A stretch of 64,000 nt of DNA, taken from Deuterostichococcus epilithicus (Eukaryota; Chlorophyta; Trebouxiophyceae; Prasiolales; Stichococcaceae). Positions 48,465 to 59,553 of this stretch are shown piece by piece. Below the pieces are notes generated by a model that ran no database searches, was not told where the DNA came from, and saw only the letters and a list, made by a program, of their open reading frames with translations. Made by a program: the position numbers and the translations under genes. Within the stretch, counting starts at the first letter, position 1. The number at the start of each line of letters is the position of its first letter. The DNA lies in NCBI GenBank assembly GCA_033439295.1, contig JAVTLE010000004.1, positions 1,886,200 to 1,950,199 of the forward strand, read 5' to 3'.

Positions 48465-51400
48465 TCAGCTGAAGTCCCAGCCTGGAAAGGCGCTCTCCGC
48501 CACGTCCGCGGCAAACAGCGCAGTGGGCGGCTGCGAGTAGAAGGCTGTCGGCGCTGTCTTGAGCCGCTTCTTCAGCTCCGCCTGGATGCGGGAGGCGTAG
48601 CTGTCGCCAAGCAGCGGCTGAATGTCCACCTCCGCGGTGCGCCGCTTGTCTGCCAGGTCCTTGTCCAGGATGGACGAAAAGGCCGCGACCTGGTGGCAGC
48701 AGATGCAGGGTTGCTGAGCAGATCTGTTGATGGCAGGGCTGATGCTGAAAAACAGGCTGAACGCCGACAGTTGTGCAGGACGAGCGACATCAGGTGTGGC
48801 ATGAGCGCTCCAGGGGCGCTGCAGCATGAAGCATCCCATTTGCACCCTGGCGCCCAACTGCAGCAGCAAATGCCCCCCGTCCATGGGCTCGGGAGCTCAG
48901 GTCGGCGATTGAACTGTCACCTGCGGGTCGTAGTGGGCATGCAGCACCGCCAGCTCCCACAGAGAGCTCTCCAGAGCGCGGCACTTGGTCGGATCCGCCT
49001 CCGCCTCGTCATACACGTCCACTCCCGAGAGTGCCGCCGAGCCTGCTGCGCCGCCACCAAATGGCTCAGCAGCTGCAGATGGCGCCGCCGCTGCCGCCGT
49101 GCCTGGCTCGGTAGCCTGGCCGGCATTGGGCGTGGCGGCGCCGGCGGCAGCGTCCTCGTTGGAGCTGCTGCTTCCGACATCGTGGCTGCCAGTGCCGTTA
49201 GCCAGGCCATTGGCGCGGAGGCCGCTGACCGGCGGTGCTGCCGGCGATCCCGTGGCTGCCGCGACGCGGCTGTCACGCGTGGATTGGCCCGCTATCGTTA
49301 CCAGCTGCCGCGCCGCTGCCGGCGGCAGGTCGCTGACCGCCGGGTCAGCCGTGGCCGCCGCCTCTGATGCGGCTGCCTCGGGCTCCTCTGCCGCCGCAGC
49401 CGGCTCTGCATCTTCTCCTGCAGCAACACAAGGAGCAACTTCGGCTACGTTGCAGCTGCATGAGGCTGTGCGTGCACGACACGAACATCATACTCGGCCC
49501 TTCATTGACCACTGACCGCTGAGCTCCTGCTCTGCCCGTTGGTCCGTGCGCAGGCGCTGCAGACATGCGACAGCCGAAATCCCACGTTCTTGCAATGGTA
49601 AGAAAAGGCGAGCCTGACCTGTGCGCGGCGCGGGCGCGGGGCGGTGCAGCAGCTGCGTGCACGCGGGGTGCCGCCGCAGCAGGTTGTGGATGAAGGCCAG
49701 GCAGATGGCTGCACCTGTGGGGAAACGGTATGTGTCTAGTGTCAGCATGTCAACTGTACTGCAGAATGAGCAAGCCATCGCCTGCAGCCAGAAGGCTGCA
49801 GCAACCCTCGGAAAGAATCACCAGAGCATCCGCAGCAGCCGAGGAGTGACTGCAAGAGCGCAAAGGCGGACCCGCTGGCGGCGCCCGCAGTGCAAGGCGC
49901 CCGAACCGCTTGGCAAAGGCGGCGGCGGTGTAGGCGGGCACCATGCCTGACGCCAGGAACACGTCCGCCAGCTGGAAGAAGCGCACCCGCTGCTTCGCCT
50001 GTGGCAACAGGCGGCACGCATGCACGTTCGCTCGAGGTGGCTCTGGGGTACCAATTCAGTTGCGCAGCCAGTCAGCAGCGGCACGCTGCCACTTTGTCAG
50101 ACGTGCTGCACGTGGACTTTCGATGAGAATCAGCAGCACGGGCCAGCATGCCTGCACTGAAGTGGGCCGCGGAGTCGTGCAGCATGCGCACCTGGAAGGA
50201 GTCCAGGGTGAGTAGGCCGTAGAGACGGCGATAGAAGGCGGGGTACTCCAGGCCGTGCCGCGTGACCAGGATGAACAGGCCGTTCAGCGCCAGCATGCCT
50301 GTCATGCCGCCTGCGCCGCGCCGCAGCCAGGTTCGATTGAAGATGACATCGTCCTGAAATTTGTGGCAACTAGGGCTGTATCCTGTGAACACTTGTGCAT
50401 GCTGTGCAGGCGCACAGCACACAGTCACGGGCACAGCAGTGGACAGGCTGCGAGGTGCAGGCTGCATTGACGCCGACTGGCCAGAGCAGATGGCGCGGAG
50501 GCGGAGAGACGCGGGCGCTGTTACAGGGATGGCGCACCCTGGTCGCAGGAGGAGGAGAGGAAGTCGGCCAGCAGGAGCGGGCTGGAGATGGAGGGGATGA
50601 CCAGGTCGTGCATGCGTACAAGCACCCGGTGGTAGGCATCGGCCGGCAGTTCCGCCCGCAGCACCGCCAGCCACGCGTCCCTGCGCAGGCACGTCAGCGT
50701 TGGCAAGGCAGAGGCTCTGCAGCGGCCTCCAGAGGATGCATGACCCCAGAGGCTCGAAGCTCGCGCCGCAGCTGCGGCCACCAGCTGGTATGTGCAGGTG
50801 CGACTTGCAGCTAGCCTGTCGGTGGGGGCCCGCTGCAGGGTTGCATGGATGGAAGGCAGGGAGGTCGGTGCCTGCGCACCCATAGGCTCGGCGCTGGTGC
50901 TCCCAGCTGAGCCAGCGCACCGCCTCGCCACCGCCGCCGCCACCGCTGCCGGCTTCCGCCTTGCGCTTGCGGCGCTGCGTGCTTGCCGCGGCGCGCGCCT
51001 GGCCGCTCTGTGTCATTTCCGATGTGCGATTATCGAGTGCATGCGTACTTGTTCGGGTTCCATTCACGCTGACGCCGGCGCTGCAGTGCCGAGGGTTGCA
51101 TAGGGTCAATCGGCACTACGACCCCGGCCGCAGCGTGCAGCTGCTGCGCCTGCTACAGCAAGCTTCGGACACGCCTGCTGACGAATGTGGAAGAGACAGA
51201 ACTGCCTTCCTGGGGAAGAGAGAACAGTGTGCCCACCTCTGCAGCGCCGCACCAGGACTTGAGGTCGTCCACAAACCCCTCCTGCGGCGGCGACGGCGGC
51301 GTGTTGATCATAACCTCGAACAGCGGGCGGGCGCGCTCCGCCGCGCCTCCGCCGCCGCTCGACGACTCCGCCGTCAGCTGCGCCGCCAGCGACTGGACCG

Positions 51401-52775
51401 CCACCAGCGTATGGTACCTGTTGTGGATTTCGTTGTCAGGTCCCGCATTTTAGATGTATGAAATGGAGCCTGTGGCCCTGGGTGTGCTCGCTTTGCACAA
51501 CAGAGCCGTGCCTGTGTGAAGCTGCACGCTTGCCGTCTGGCTGACAGTAGCAGTCGTGCGGCATGGCCGTGTACAAAATTCACTGCTGTTCTGCATGCCA
51601 GCCCTTTCGATGGTCCTGGCAGCTGGCGGGCAGACTCCCAGCGTCGAGCTGTGCTGACTCGGCAGCCTGGTGGCCAGCCCCTGCCGCAGGTCTGTAGTGT
51701 TTCTTCGTGTCATGCAGCTGGGGCGCAGCCGATGCAACGCCGCACCATCGTCCCGAGACCCACCTGACGTCGGCAAACGCCATGTACTTGGCGGTCAGCA
51801 CGCCCAGCAGCTCGCCGCTGGCGGTGGGCGCGCCGCCCAGACCCGCAGCCAGCGCCCTGCGGAACAGCTCCACGTTGAAGCTGCCCGTTCGCTCGCCGCG
51901 CGACGCCGCCAGCACCACCGATAGCGCCGCCACCTGCGGCGCCCAGGCGTCAAGGGAGATCAGTGCGAGTCTGCTGGCATGCTCTTTGCAGCGGCGCCCT
52001 GCTGGTGGAACAGTGGCAGAGCACCCCGCGTACCCCAGGCATGCTTGCCGGTGTGCGCACCAATGAAGCATGACAGGCTGGACATGCTAGAGCTCTGCTG
52101 TGTTTGCCTGGTGCATTGTCAGAGCACTACTGAATTTGCGGCGGATCTGGTTCGGATGGAGCTGGTTCTCGTTGCACACCAGCTCACCTGCAGCGTGGCC
52201 CTGGAGCCAGCCAGCAGCGCCAGCAGGCGCTCCTGGAACAGCGCATACTGCCGCGCGAGCCACGCTGCATGCACAGCCGCCGCGTCCTGGCTGCCGATCG
52301 CTGCGCTTGCCTCTCCCTGTGCACCAGCAGCACTGCCGGTTCGGAAGCGGCGGGGATGAGGAAGACCGACTTGCACATCAGCACGGGCGCATCAGCACAT
52401 GGAGGTTCAACCCCCTTGAGGAATGCGTGCCGAACCTTTTGCCGTTTGGTGCCTTGCATCTGGCCGGACGCGAAAGCGTCCACGAAAAAAAGCTTGAGAG
52501 CCTCGATGGCGGTCAGCAGCACGGCCTGCGTGGGCGAGATCGTCTTGTGGCGCACGCACGGGCGAGCACATGTTGGGACGCGCCGCCCACAGCAGATGCG
52601 CAGAACCAGAAGAGCTTCAGAAAGAAACCAGTCAAGCCATCACAAAGATGCAGCTCACCTCATCGTGTGCCTCGGGCTGCGCAAGCTCGGCCAGCAGCGG
52701 GCCGACATTGTTGGCAGACTCCAGGGGCGCATCTAACAGCGCCTGCCCGACTCTCTCCACGGCAGCCTCCGCCAT
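48465..52775 (-). CDS. NOC4: Nucleolar complex protein 4 (NOC4), CBF/Mak21 family
   Basis: NOC4 works with NOP14 in 40S ribosomal subunit maturation in the nucleolus. The start is ATG at 52775 (MAEAAVERVGQALLDAPLES; exon 52775-52659, phase 0) and the stop is TGA at 48465. Family blocks in order: GMLALNGLFILVTRHGLEY and PAFYRRLYGLLTLDSFQVR (about 50345-50185), RFFQLADVFLASGMVPAYTA and FAKRFGRLALRAPP (about 50000-49885), CLAFIHNLLRRHPACTQLLH (about 49710-49650), CRALESSLWELAVLHAHYDP (about 48985-48920), and the C-terminal VAAFSSILDKDLADKRRTAE with PLLGDSYASRIQAELKKR (about 48700-48560). The exon 49424-48920 inserts about 110 Ala/Ser/Pro-rich residues just before the CRALESSLWEL block, where other NOC4 proteins have a short acidic loop. 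Exons between 52.6 and 50.5 kb are approximate. Confidence in the family is high. Confidence 0.9.
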
Positions 52776-53574
52776 GGTAACGGCAGGATGCGTGCACGAT
52801 GCGCCCTTGTCTCACGCTGTCCAGCTATATAAACCGCTCCAGTGGATGAGACATGCGAGACTTTGGGGAGCAGCACCGCCGTTCGGCTGTTGAGGAGCCT
52901 CAGAAGCCTGGGGCGTTCGCGCCGCGAGTCTTATATCAGCGATCGAGAATTCCTACGCCAGAGCAGTGCTCAAAGTGAAGTCGGGTCACAGCCTGCGGAT
53001 TGCCTGGTCTGGCCTCTAATGCAAGCCAGCAGCCGCCAAGATTGCGGTGTAAACGCTGCGGCGAGGTTCTGCCGGCCTCTGACGTCACTTTGAGGAGTCT
53101 CGGAGAGCGTATATCACGGTGTCAAAGTGTTGCACCTGCTGCAGCGAGGTTCCAGCGCATGCATGTGAAGGGAAGCAGATCCGGATGCCGGAAGCAACAG
53201 CTCCCCACTGCCATGCCAAACAGCAAGGCGGCCTGGGATCGTACATGCGCGATAAGAGCACATTACACAGATTCGTGGCCACAAGACGACACATGTGCAA
53301 GCACACTGCTCGCGAAGCAGTTCAGAATGTGCGCACGCCGCAGTAACGTTGCCACAGGGGTGCTGACCGCCACGTCAGATAGTTTTTTGAAAGAACCCAG
53401 AACCAGAGCAGCAGTAGCAGACCCACCAGACGGCGCTCTGTGCTGCATCTGTGTCGCGCCCTGCAAGTCGCGGCATGCTTCACCTGTCACCCAAGGCATG
53501 TCTGTAGCGCCTCATTTCCGATGATGCATTGCATGCCGGCCTCGGCTGTGATTCAGTCATCCACCGCTGACGCT
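52776..53574. other. Intergenic between two minus-strand genes
   Basis: It holds the LSm6 3' UTR and the NOC4 promoter. TATATAAA at 52826-52833 (TTTATATA on the minus strand) lies about 50 bases upstream of the NOC4 ATG and could be its TATA box. The plus-strand ORF at 53000-53524 lacks recognisable homology. Confidence 0.35.
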
Positions 53575-54338
53575 TCAGATACTGCCAAACATGGTTGCGT
53601 CACGCCCATCGCCCCCCGCCTTGACGGTGCTGATGTAAAGCACTGCAGCAACACAGGTCCGAGTGTGAACATCATACCAGGCACAGCATTCTCCAAGGGA
53701 CAAGCTGTCTCACCTGTTCCACGTCAGAACAGGGCCAGGCGACGAGTTGCTAGAGAAGCAAGGGCGGCCGCACCATTATTGCCGCGGATGAAGGCGTCCC
53801 CGTAGTGGTTCTTCAGCTGGCCGTTCACATACTCCTGCATACGAGCGGTCTCGACATCACATCGGGTTGTCATGGCAGCACCATTAGCAGCATGCATCAC
53901 AGTCGCGTCACTCGCCGGGCAGCTCACCTCCGTCTGCTCCATGGCAATGTTCATGTACCCATCCAGGCACGCAAGAATGCCTGCGTGTCAGGTCGTCACG
54001 CGCATCGCCAGGCAAGCGCTGGACAAAACAGCACATCCGGCACCGCTGGTGCGATGCATGCTGCGTGCGGCAGAGTGCTGCTGAGCTTCCGCCTGTCACC
54101 AAAAGCAACCATGCGCAATACGCTCGCCAGGAGGGCTGTACCTTGGGAATCATACAGCAAAGGGAAGCAGCCCTGCGGCAGACGAGAGAGCCTCACCCCG
54201 GTAGTCGACGCCCGAGTTGAGCTTCACCACCACGGGCTTGCCCTTGATGGATTTGAGGAAGTCCGATGGCGTCTTTGCCCGCCCGTCGCCGCCATCTGCT
54301 GCCGCCGCCGCCGGGGCTGCCACCTCACCATCAGCCAT
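53575..54338 (-). CDS. LSM6: U6 snRNA-associated Sm-like protein LSm6, ~107 aa
   Basis: Four exons join in phase: 54338-54197, 53980-53928, 53834-53774 and 53642-53575 (TGA). LSm6 is one of the seven proteins of the nuclear LSm2-8 ring that binds the U-tail of U6 snRNA, and of the cytoplasmic LSm1-7 mRNA-decay ring. The Sm1 motif (TPSDFLKSIKGKPVVVKLNS, GVDYRGILACLDGYMNIAME) and Sm2 motif (GDAFIRGNNVLYIS) are almost identical to those of plant and animal LSm6. The first ~20 residues are an Ala/Asp-rich extension. The short tail after VLYIST is not strongly conserved. If the third exon is read through instead of spliced, the protein ends soon after RGNN, so the last junction matters; homology clearly supports splicing. 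Confidence 0.96.
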
Positions 54339-55188
54339 GACTCAATGCAGGCTTTGCCGACTGCGCTGCTGCCTTGGTTCGGGCGTGCGACACCTGTCGG
54401 AGCAGTGCGGCTGAGTGTCAACCTGACCTTCCGCATTGTGTGGCGATGACGTGCACCTGCGGACGCTGCGGCATGGCGCCGTGGCGCACACGCCACTGGC
54501 AGACCGATGTGGGGCGAGTTGTCGAGTCCAAACAGCACACGAACGACCCGCAGGAGGTCGCAGTTTGGACGGCATGCGATCATGCTGGCACTTGCGCAGG
54601 TGCACGCGGAGCATGCACATGGGGGCTCTTACCGCTGGCACGGATGCAGCCTTTGCGCAGGCCGTCAGGCAGCGCTCACAGATCAGCAACAGAACTAATC
54701 CACGTTGTTGTAGTGGGTTTCACTGCACCTCCAGAGCGATTCAAGTGAGGATCTGCTGGATGAATGATGGAACGTACGAGCCTGCCAGCCAATGGCAGGT
54801 TCAACGAGCTGCTGCTTTACTTACAAGAGGGGTGGAAGGTGCGCTTTGGCGAATTTGCTGGCTCTGCACTTGCCTGCACCTCCGAAGAGGTGAGTAGGGA
54901 GTCTTGCAGAACGAGGTAGCGGTGCACTCTCGGCTTTCAGAGCGTTGCGCGGACCGCAAGCCAGATCGTATGCTCGCAGACCTGCATCAATAAGCTTTGG
55001 GATTGCAGATGGTTGAATCTTCTTGGCACAATGTCGAGTTTGGCGCATGTTGAGATACAACGGTCATCAGGTCGTTCAAGTGAGGTGCAGCAGCGTCAGG
55101 ATCAACATGAATGAGTATCATTGAATAATCCAGACTTGTAGCAGGACTGCAAGCCACATTCACGTGTGTGCGGCTTCCCAACACTGAC
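54339..55188. promoter_or_regulatory. Divergent upstream region between LSM6 and a mutase-family gene
   Basis: About 850 bases separate two divergent starts. I see no exon, repeat or clear core-promoter motif. Confidence 0.35.
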
Positions 55189-57298
55189 ATGTGGGAGAAC
55201 ATGGCAGCGAACACCCTTCAGCCGTCGGCCGCACAGCCGCATGCCATCACATGCCGGCGCACACCCCATGTGGTGCCACATGCCGAATCATTGCCCACCA
55301 CCCAGCGCTCCCGACTGCGTTGCAAGATCATATTGTCAGCAGGGCGCACGGCACGCCGGCAGCATCGAAGCGCTGCACAGCCCGCTGGATGTGCATCGCC
55401 GGACAGTGGCAACGGCGGTCAGCAGCGGCAAACCAAAGCCGCGCGGCTGCGGCAGCTGCTGGCTGAAGACACCATCGTGGAGGTGCACGCAGCGACGCTC
55501 TGTCCCTATTGGACATTGCATGCAGCTTGAGCTTGCAGCACTGCACTGACTTGACGCGCCCGCGCGCAGGCGCCGGCGTGCTTTGATGGCCTGAGCGCGC
55601 GCCTGGTCGAAGAAGCAGGTGAACAGGCCGCTGCCGAGCAGACCCTGCCTGACCATCTGTCTGCAGCTCGCGCCTGTTTGGGACCGCAAGGTGCCGCACA
55701 ACAGTGTGCCATGCTGGAGCCTCCGCAACGCCGCGCGTGTCGTTACCAACGCAGGCTTCCCTGCAGGCTTTCTGAGCGGCTTCAGTGTCGCTGCCGCGCG
55801 CGCCGGCGCGCCCGACACCGGCCTGCTGTCGTATGCCGAAGTCCTCGATTCCGCACGCTGCGCCGTGGAGGTGTGCACGAAGCCCTCTTCTTATCTCTGC
55901 TCAGATGTGAGCGAAAACGGCCAGGCCTGAACCGCACTGGATGGAGGTTGTCACACGTCAGAATGTCCGGCAAACAACACCACATAATTGGTTCCTCCAG
56001 CGCAGGCTGCACCGAGCCTGCCGATCATCGCCGACGGGGACACGGGCTATGGCAATGCAATGAACGTCAAGCGCACTGTGCGGGGCTTTGCCGCTGCCGG
56101 CTTGGCAGGAGTGCTCATCGAAGATCAGGTAATCGAAGCAGCTCAAAGCATCTTGACGTTGGCGTCTGGACATCGGTCCCCTACAACAGCCCTTATATGA
56201 TATTGATAATGCAACCTCCTGCTGCAGGTGTGGCCCAAATCCTGCGGCCATGTGGCGGGGAAGCGTGTCGTGTCGCGCGATGAGGCTGTCGCCCGCGTCC
56301 GCGCCGCCTGCGACGCCAGGTACTTGCTCACCTCGACGCATCCCTACTTCGTAAGGTTTCATCTGGTGTTTCGACGCAAGCGGAGATGATGCCTGTCTTG
56401 AGAGCTTGTCTGCAGCCCGCTCACTCGCCTTGTTCGCAGGATCGAGGGCGTGGACATCGTAATCGTTGCAAGGACAGACGCGCGGCAGGCTGTGTCGCTT
56501 GATGAGGCGCTCGCGCGCGTGACGGCATTCGCCGAAGCAGGTGTCGCCTCGTTTTGTACCTGCTGCATGTCCAGGAGCCACATCTCGTCATGGGCAAAAT
56601 CCTGTTCCCACGCCAATGGTGCTGACCAATGAGTCGCGCGCAGGTGCGGACGTGCTGTTTGTTGATGCCCTGGCCAGCGTGGACGAGCTGAGGGCCCTGG
56701 CGTCACTGCCCGGCGCCGCTGCATTGGTGCCAAAGGTGCGTGCGCTTGCCTGATTCAACACGAAGCAGCTCACGTGTCCCATGTTGTCGACATTGGAACA
56801 GTCGGCAGGCTGCAGACATCGGGCAGACCTAGAAGAATTGCTGCCCTTGCTCACGCTGCAGATGGCGAACAACCTGGAGGGCGGCGGGCGCACTCCGCTG
56901 CTGCCGCCGGCAGAGCTGGCCGAGATGGGCTTTGCAATCGTGGCGTACCCGCTGTCGCTCATCGGCGTCGCCGCCGCAGCGATGCGTCGTGCGCTGGCAG
57001 GGCTTCGAGACGGGAAGGTCCCGCCTCCAGAAGACCTGCCTTCGTTCCAGGTGAGCTCGAGGTGACGGTGACATCCGGCTCACAGACTGTTCTGGGTGTC
57101 AGCGCAGCCTATCTCATCACGAGCGAGGCACATGCCACCTTTCCTCGACCCGTCAGGCCCAGAGTAGGTATGTTGCATGCATACCCCTGCAAGCCTGTGT
57201 GGAATGCGTGCCTGCAGGTGATCCAGCAAATGGTGGGCTTCCCAGCCTACTTCGAGGAGGCGGCGCGATACACGGTGCCGCCACCCAAGGATACATGA
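55189..57298 (+). CDS. Carboxyphosphonoenolpyruvate mutase / isocitrate lyase-family enzyme, plastid-type, ~378 aa
   Basis: Nine exons keep phase: 55189-55482, 55570-55618, 55755-55870, 56006-56128, 56228-56319, 56440-56540, 56644-56735, 56862-57050 and 57218-57298. The product matches plant proteins annotated as chloroplastic carboxyvinyl-carboxyphosphonate phosphorylmutase, a branch of the isocitrate lyase/PEP mutase TIM-barrel superfamily. Blocks in order: PACFDGLSARLVEEAGFP, GLLSYAEVLD, the metal-binding IIADGDTGYGNAMNVKRTV, VLIEDQVWPKSCGH (KxCGH is the superfamily's active-site loop), DIVIVARTDARQAVSLDEAL, GADVLFVDALAS and AYPLSLIGVAAAAM. The first ~75 residues are Arg/Ser/Ala-rich with few acidic residues, typical of a plastid transit peptide. 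ATG at 55189 is the first in frame and 55201 is an alternative. The plant homologues' physiological reaction is not well settled, so the annotated name should be read as family membership. TGTAA at 57728 may be the polyadenylation signal. Confidence 0.93.
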
Positions 57299-59149
57299 AA
57301 CTGGGATCGATTAGGCGCAGGCTCTGTGTGGCCAGTATGTACAAGTCTGCAATCAGCTGAGTCAGGAGCACGCTGATCTTTGTGGCGTCCTCGCATGTTA
57401 GCCAGGAGATGAGTTGACACGGGCTGTCACATCCATCGCGCAGCAACGGCACTTGGCGGCGCTGCGCAGCAAGTAGTGTCCTCGCAACGATGGAGCGCAT
57501 CCCCAAGCGCAAGCGGGTAGAATGCGCAGCCAAATGGCGGCATTTGCGGCCCAGGCACGAGCGAATATCGATGATTGCCACTAGATTCGTTCAGACGAAG
57601 ACGAACTGTGGGCCCCGGCAGTACCGAGGCGCATCGCTGATCGCCAGAGCGCCGGCTGGGGGCTTTCTCCAGTTTCGAAATAGTGGCACTGCCCAGCGGA
57701 TCAAAAGCTTCCGGGGTTTTGGTGATTTGTAATTGGAGATTAATCCCGCGGACGGCAGCATTGTGCCGCGCCTGTTACTGCAACAGTTGTTTGGGCGTAT
57801 CCAAACTTCTGCAGATGCGCATCAGCTCGCGCAAGCAGTTGTGGACGGGATGGCTCAGCTTTACATTGTCTGGTAATTATCAAGGGCATCTTGAAACTTT
57901 GTCCAGCTTCCACCACGATTGCTCATGCAGAGCGGGACTGAAGTTGCACGTCCTGATTTGGCAATCACACGCATCGTCGCAGCAACAGGTTTGGATAGGG
58001 TTGGCAGTAACAGGATGTTGGGACCGGTTACGGTTACCGGTTACGGTTACCACGGTTACTAACCGGTTTCTGCCGGTTACCTCGCCCTTTTTGCCCAAAC
58101 TCATCGGAAATGGACTTGTCTCACCTCGCTGATCATTACTGTCTGGTTTTCGAGCCTCTGAGACAAAACTGCATGATGCCAAAGTTTCGTGCAATTCGAC
58201 ATCGAATGGCGTGGACCTGACAGTAATGGACCCCCAGATGGACAACAAGGTGCAGCTGGTGGTGTGTAACCGTTTGGGGGGTGAAGAAAATTGTTTCGGG
58301 AAGTGTTGCCGCTGTTTAGTGGCACAGAAAGCCCATTTCCCTCCGCCACTCCCCCGAGCCGCCGCCATACCCCCTGGCGGTAGCTAGAATCCACATAAGT
58401 TAGAATGGGGAACGGCTGGTAACCGGGAGGTAAACGGATTTCCGGCCCCGGTTACCGGTTGGTAACCCCGGTTACCCGGTTAGGACCAACCCCGGTTACC
58501 GGTTGGCTGCCAACCCTAGGTTTGGAAGCTGTTTGTTCCAGGGTTCTTGCTAAAACTGTTTCGAGGAAATGCCAAACGCCAAACCAAACAATGGGCGTTC
58601 GCCGGGGGCGAGACGCGAGTTTGATCGAAAGGGACCAGTCGAAGGGGGGCAGCCAGGTCGTTAATCAGGCCGGCCGAGGAATGACAGCACTGAACACCAC
58701 CCTGTGGCGAAAACGGCATGGCATGCTCATGCTGATACGATCGCAGGACTCATACAGATAGCTAATCAGCATGCTCCAGGCCACTCACGGCTCGGGGCGA
58801 GGAAAAAATACATGAAGTCATTGAAGTGTGCATCAGCGTCAGCGCGACGTGAGTTCCCAGGCCGAAAGTGCTCGCACATCACTGCAAAAGCACTCTTGAC
58901 GTCTGCTGAAACGAGCAGGCGCGATTTGCCGCATGCAGCTCGGCAGGCGAGCATCCCCAGCTTGGACATGAACAGCCCCCCTGGTACTTGGCTGGTGGGC
59001 GGATGAACTTACCCACGAGCGGAAGCTGGGCGAAAGTTACACTTTGCCCAAAATTATCCCCCGTGGTTGATGCCTCCGAAACGCCCCATATGCAACCTGC
59101 TGCAGCGCGCAGTGGTTGCCAGCTGCAGCAGCCGTGCAACCTGCCAGTG
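57299..59149. other. Gene-poor subtelomeric DNA with GGTTACC motif clusters
   Basis: No supported exon is seen. The GGTTAC/GGTAACC motif is clustered at 58015-58085 and again at 58428-58512, flanking about 340 bases without it. Composition is lower in GC than the gene region. TGTAA at 57728-57732 could end the upstream transcript. Confidence 0.5.
58015..58512. repeat. Pair of GGTTACC-rich clusters flanking ~340 bases
   Basis: The left cluster has about seven GGTTAC units, mostly direct and spaced every 6-14 bases. The right cluster has GGTTACC and its reverse complement GGTAACC mixed, with CCGGTTACCGGTT palindromes. The unit is 6-7 bases but irregular, so this is neither a plain microsatellite nor telomeric DNA. 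Confidence 0.7.
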
Positions 59150-59553
59150 GACTGCGCTGCAGCCGAAAGGCTTCCGAATCACAGTCTGCGTCTGGCAGTC
59201 GCGAATACCACCCTCGTCATAAGGGTGGTTTCATAGGACGGGTGTGCTTCCCCGTTCTATGGAAAATCGTACTAAGGGCGCGGAAACGATTCTTACATCA
59301 ACTCGCCAAATCTTACAACGCCAGCTGCCGGGGCGCCGTTCACACGGCCGGCTGTAGCGCGAGGCGCCTACCTCACGCAAGGTCTGCAGACTGTCTCAAG
59401 GAACAGCTGACGGCCCACGGAAGACCTGAAGACGCAGACTGAAACCAGCAGAAGGCGTATGAGGTTTCCCGTCGAATGACTCTTAGGGTTTACTACGGCC
59501 AGGCGAAAACTCAAGAGCATAGGGTAGGAGCACGGAAGGTGCTCAAACTGAAA
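59150..59553 (+). repeat. Subtelomeric direct repeat, copy A
   Basis: About 400 bases closely match 62019-62431 in the same orientation. They share GGCTTCCGAATCACAGTCTG, a long near-identical core from CGTTCTATGGAAAATCGTAC to CAAATCTTACAACGCC, and GACTCTTAGGGTTTACTACG near the 3' end, which contains a telomere-like TTAGGGTTTA. The main difference is a replaced stretch of about 30 bases at 59222-59252. A hairpin lies at the 3' end (59528-59544). No ORF is shared between copies. Confidence 0.93.

Noticed and set aside
48109-48540. 143-codon plus-strand frame beside the NOC4 stop
   Set aside because: It overlaps the conserved NOC4 C-terminal exon on the opposite strand, starts with GTG in the open frame, and shows no recognisable domain.
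53000-53524. Plus-strand frame with a CKRCGE zinc-ribbon-like start
   Set aside because: There is only one Cys pair, no second knuckle, no splice partners, and it lies in the expected LSm6 3' UTR/NOC4 promoter.
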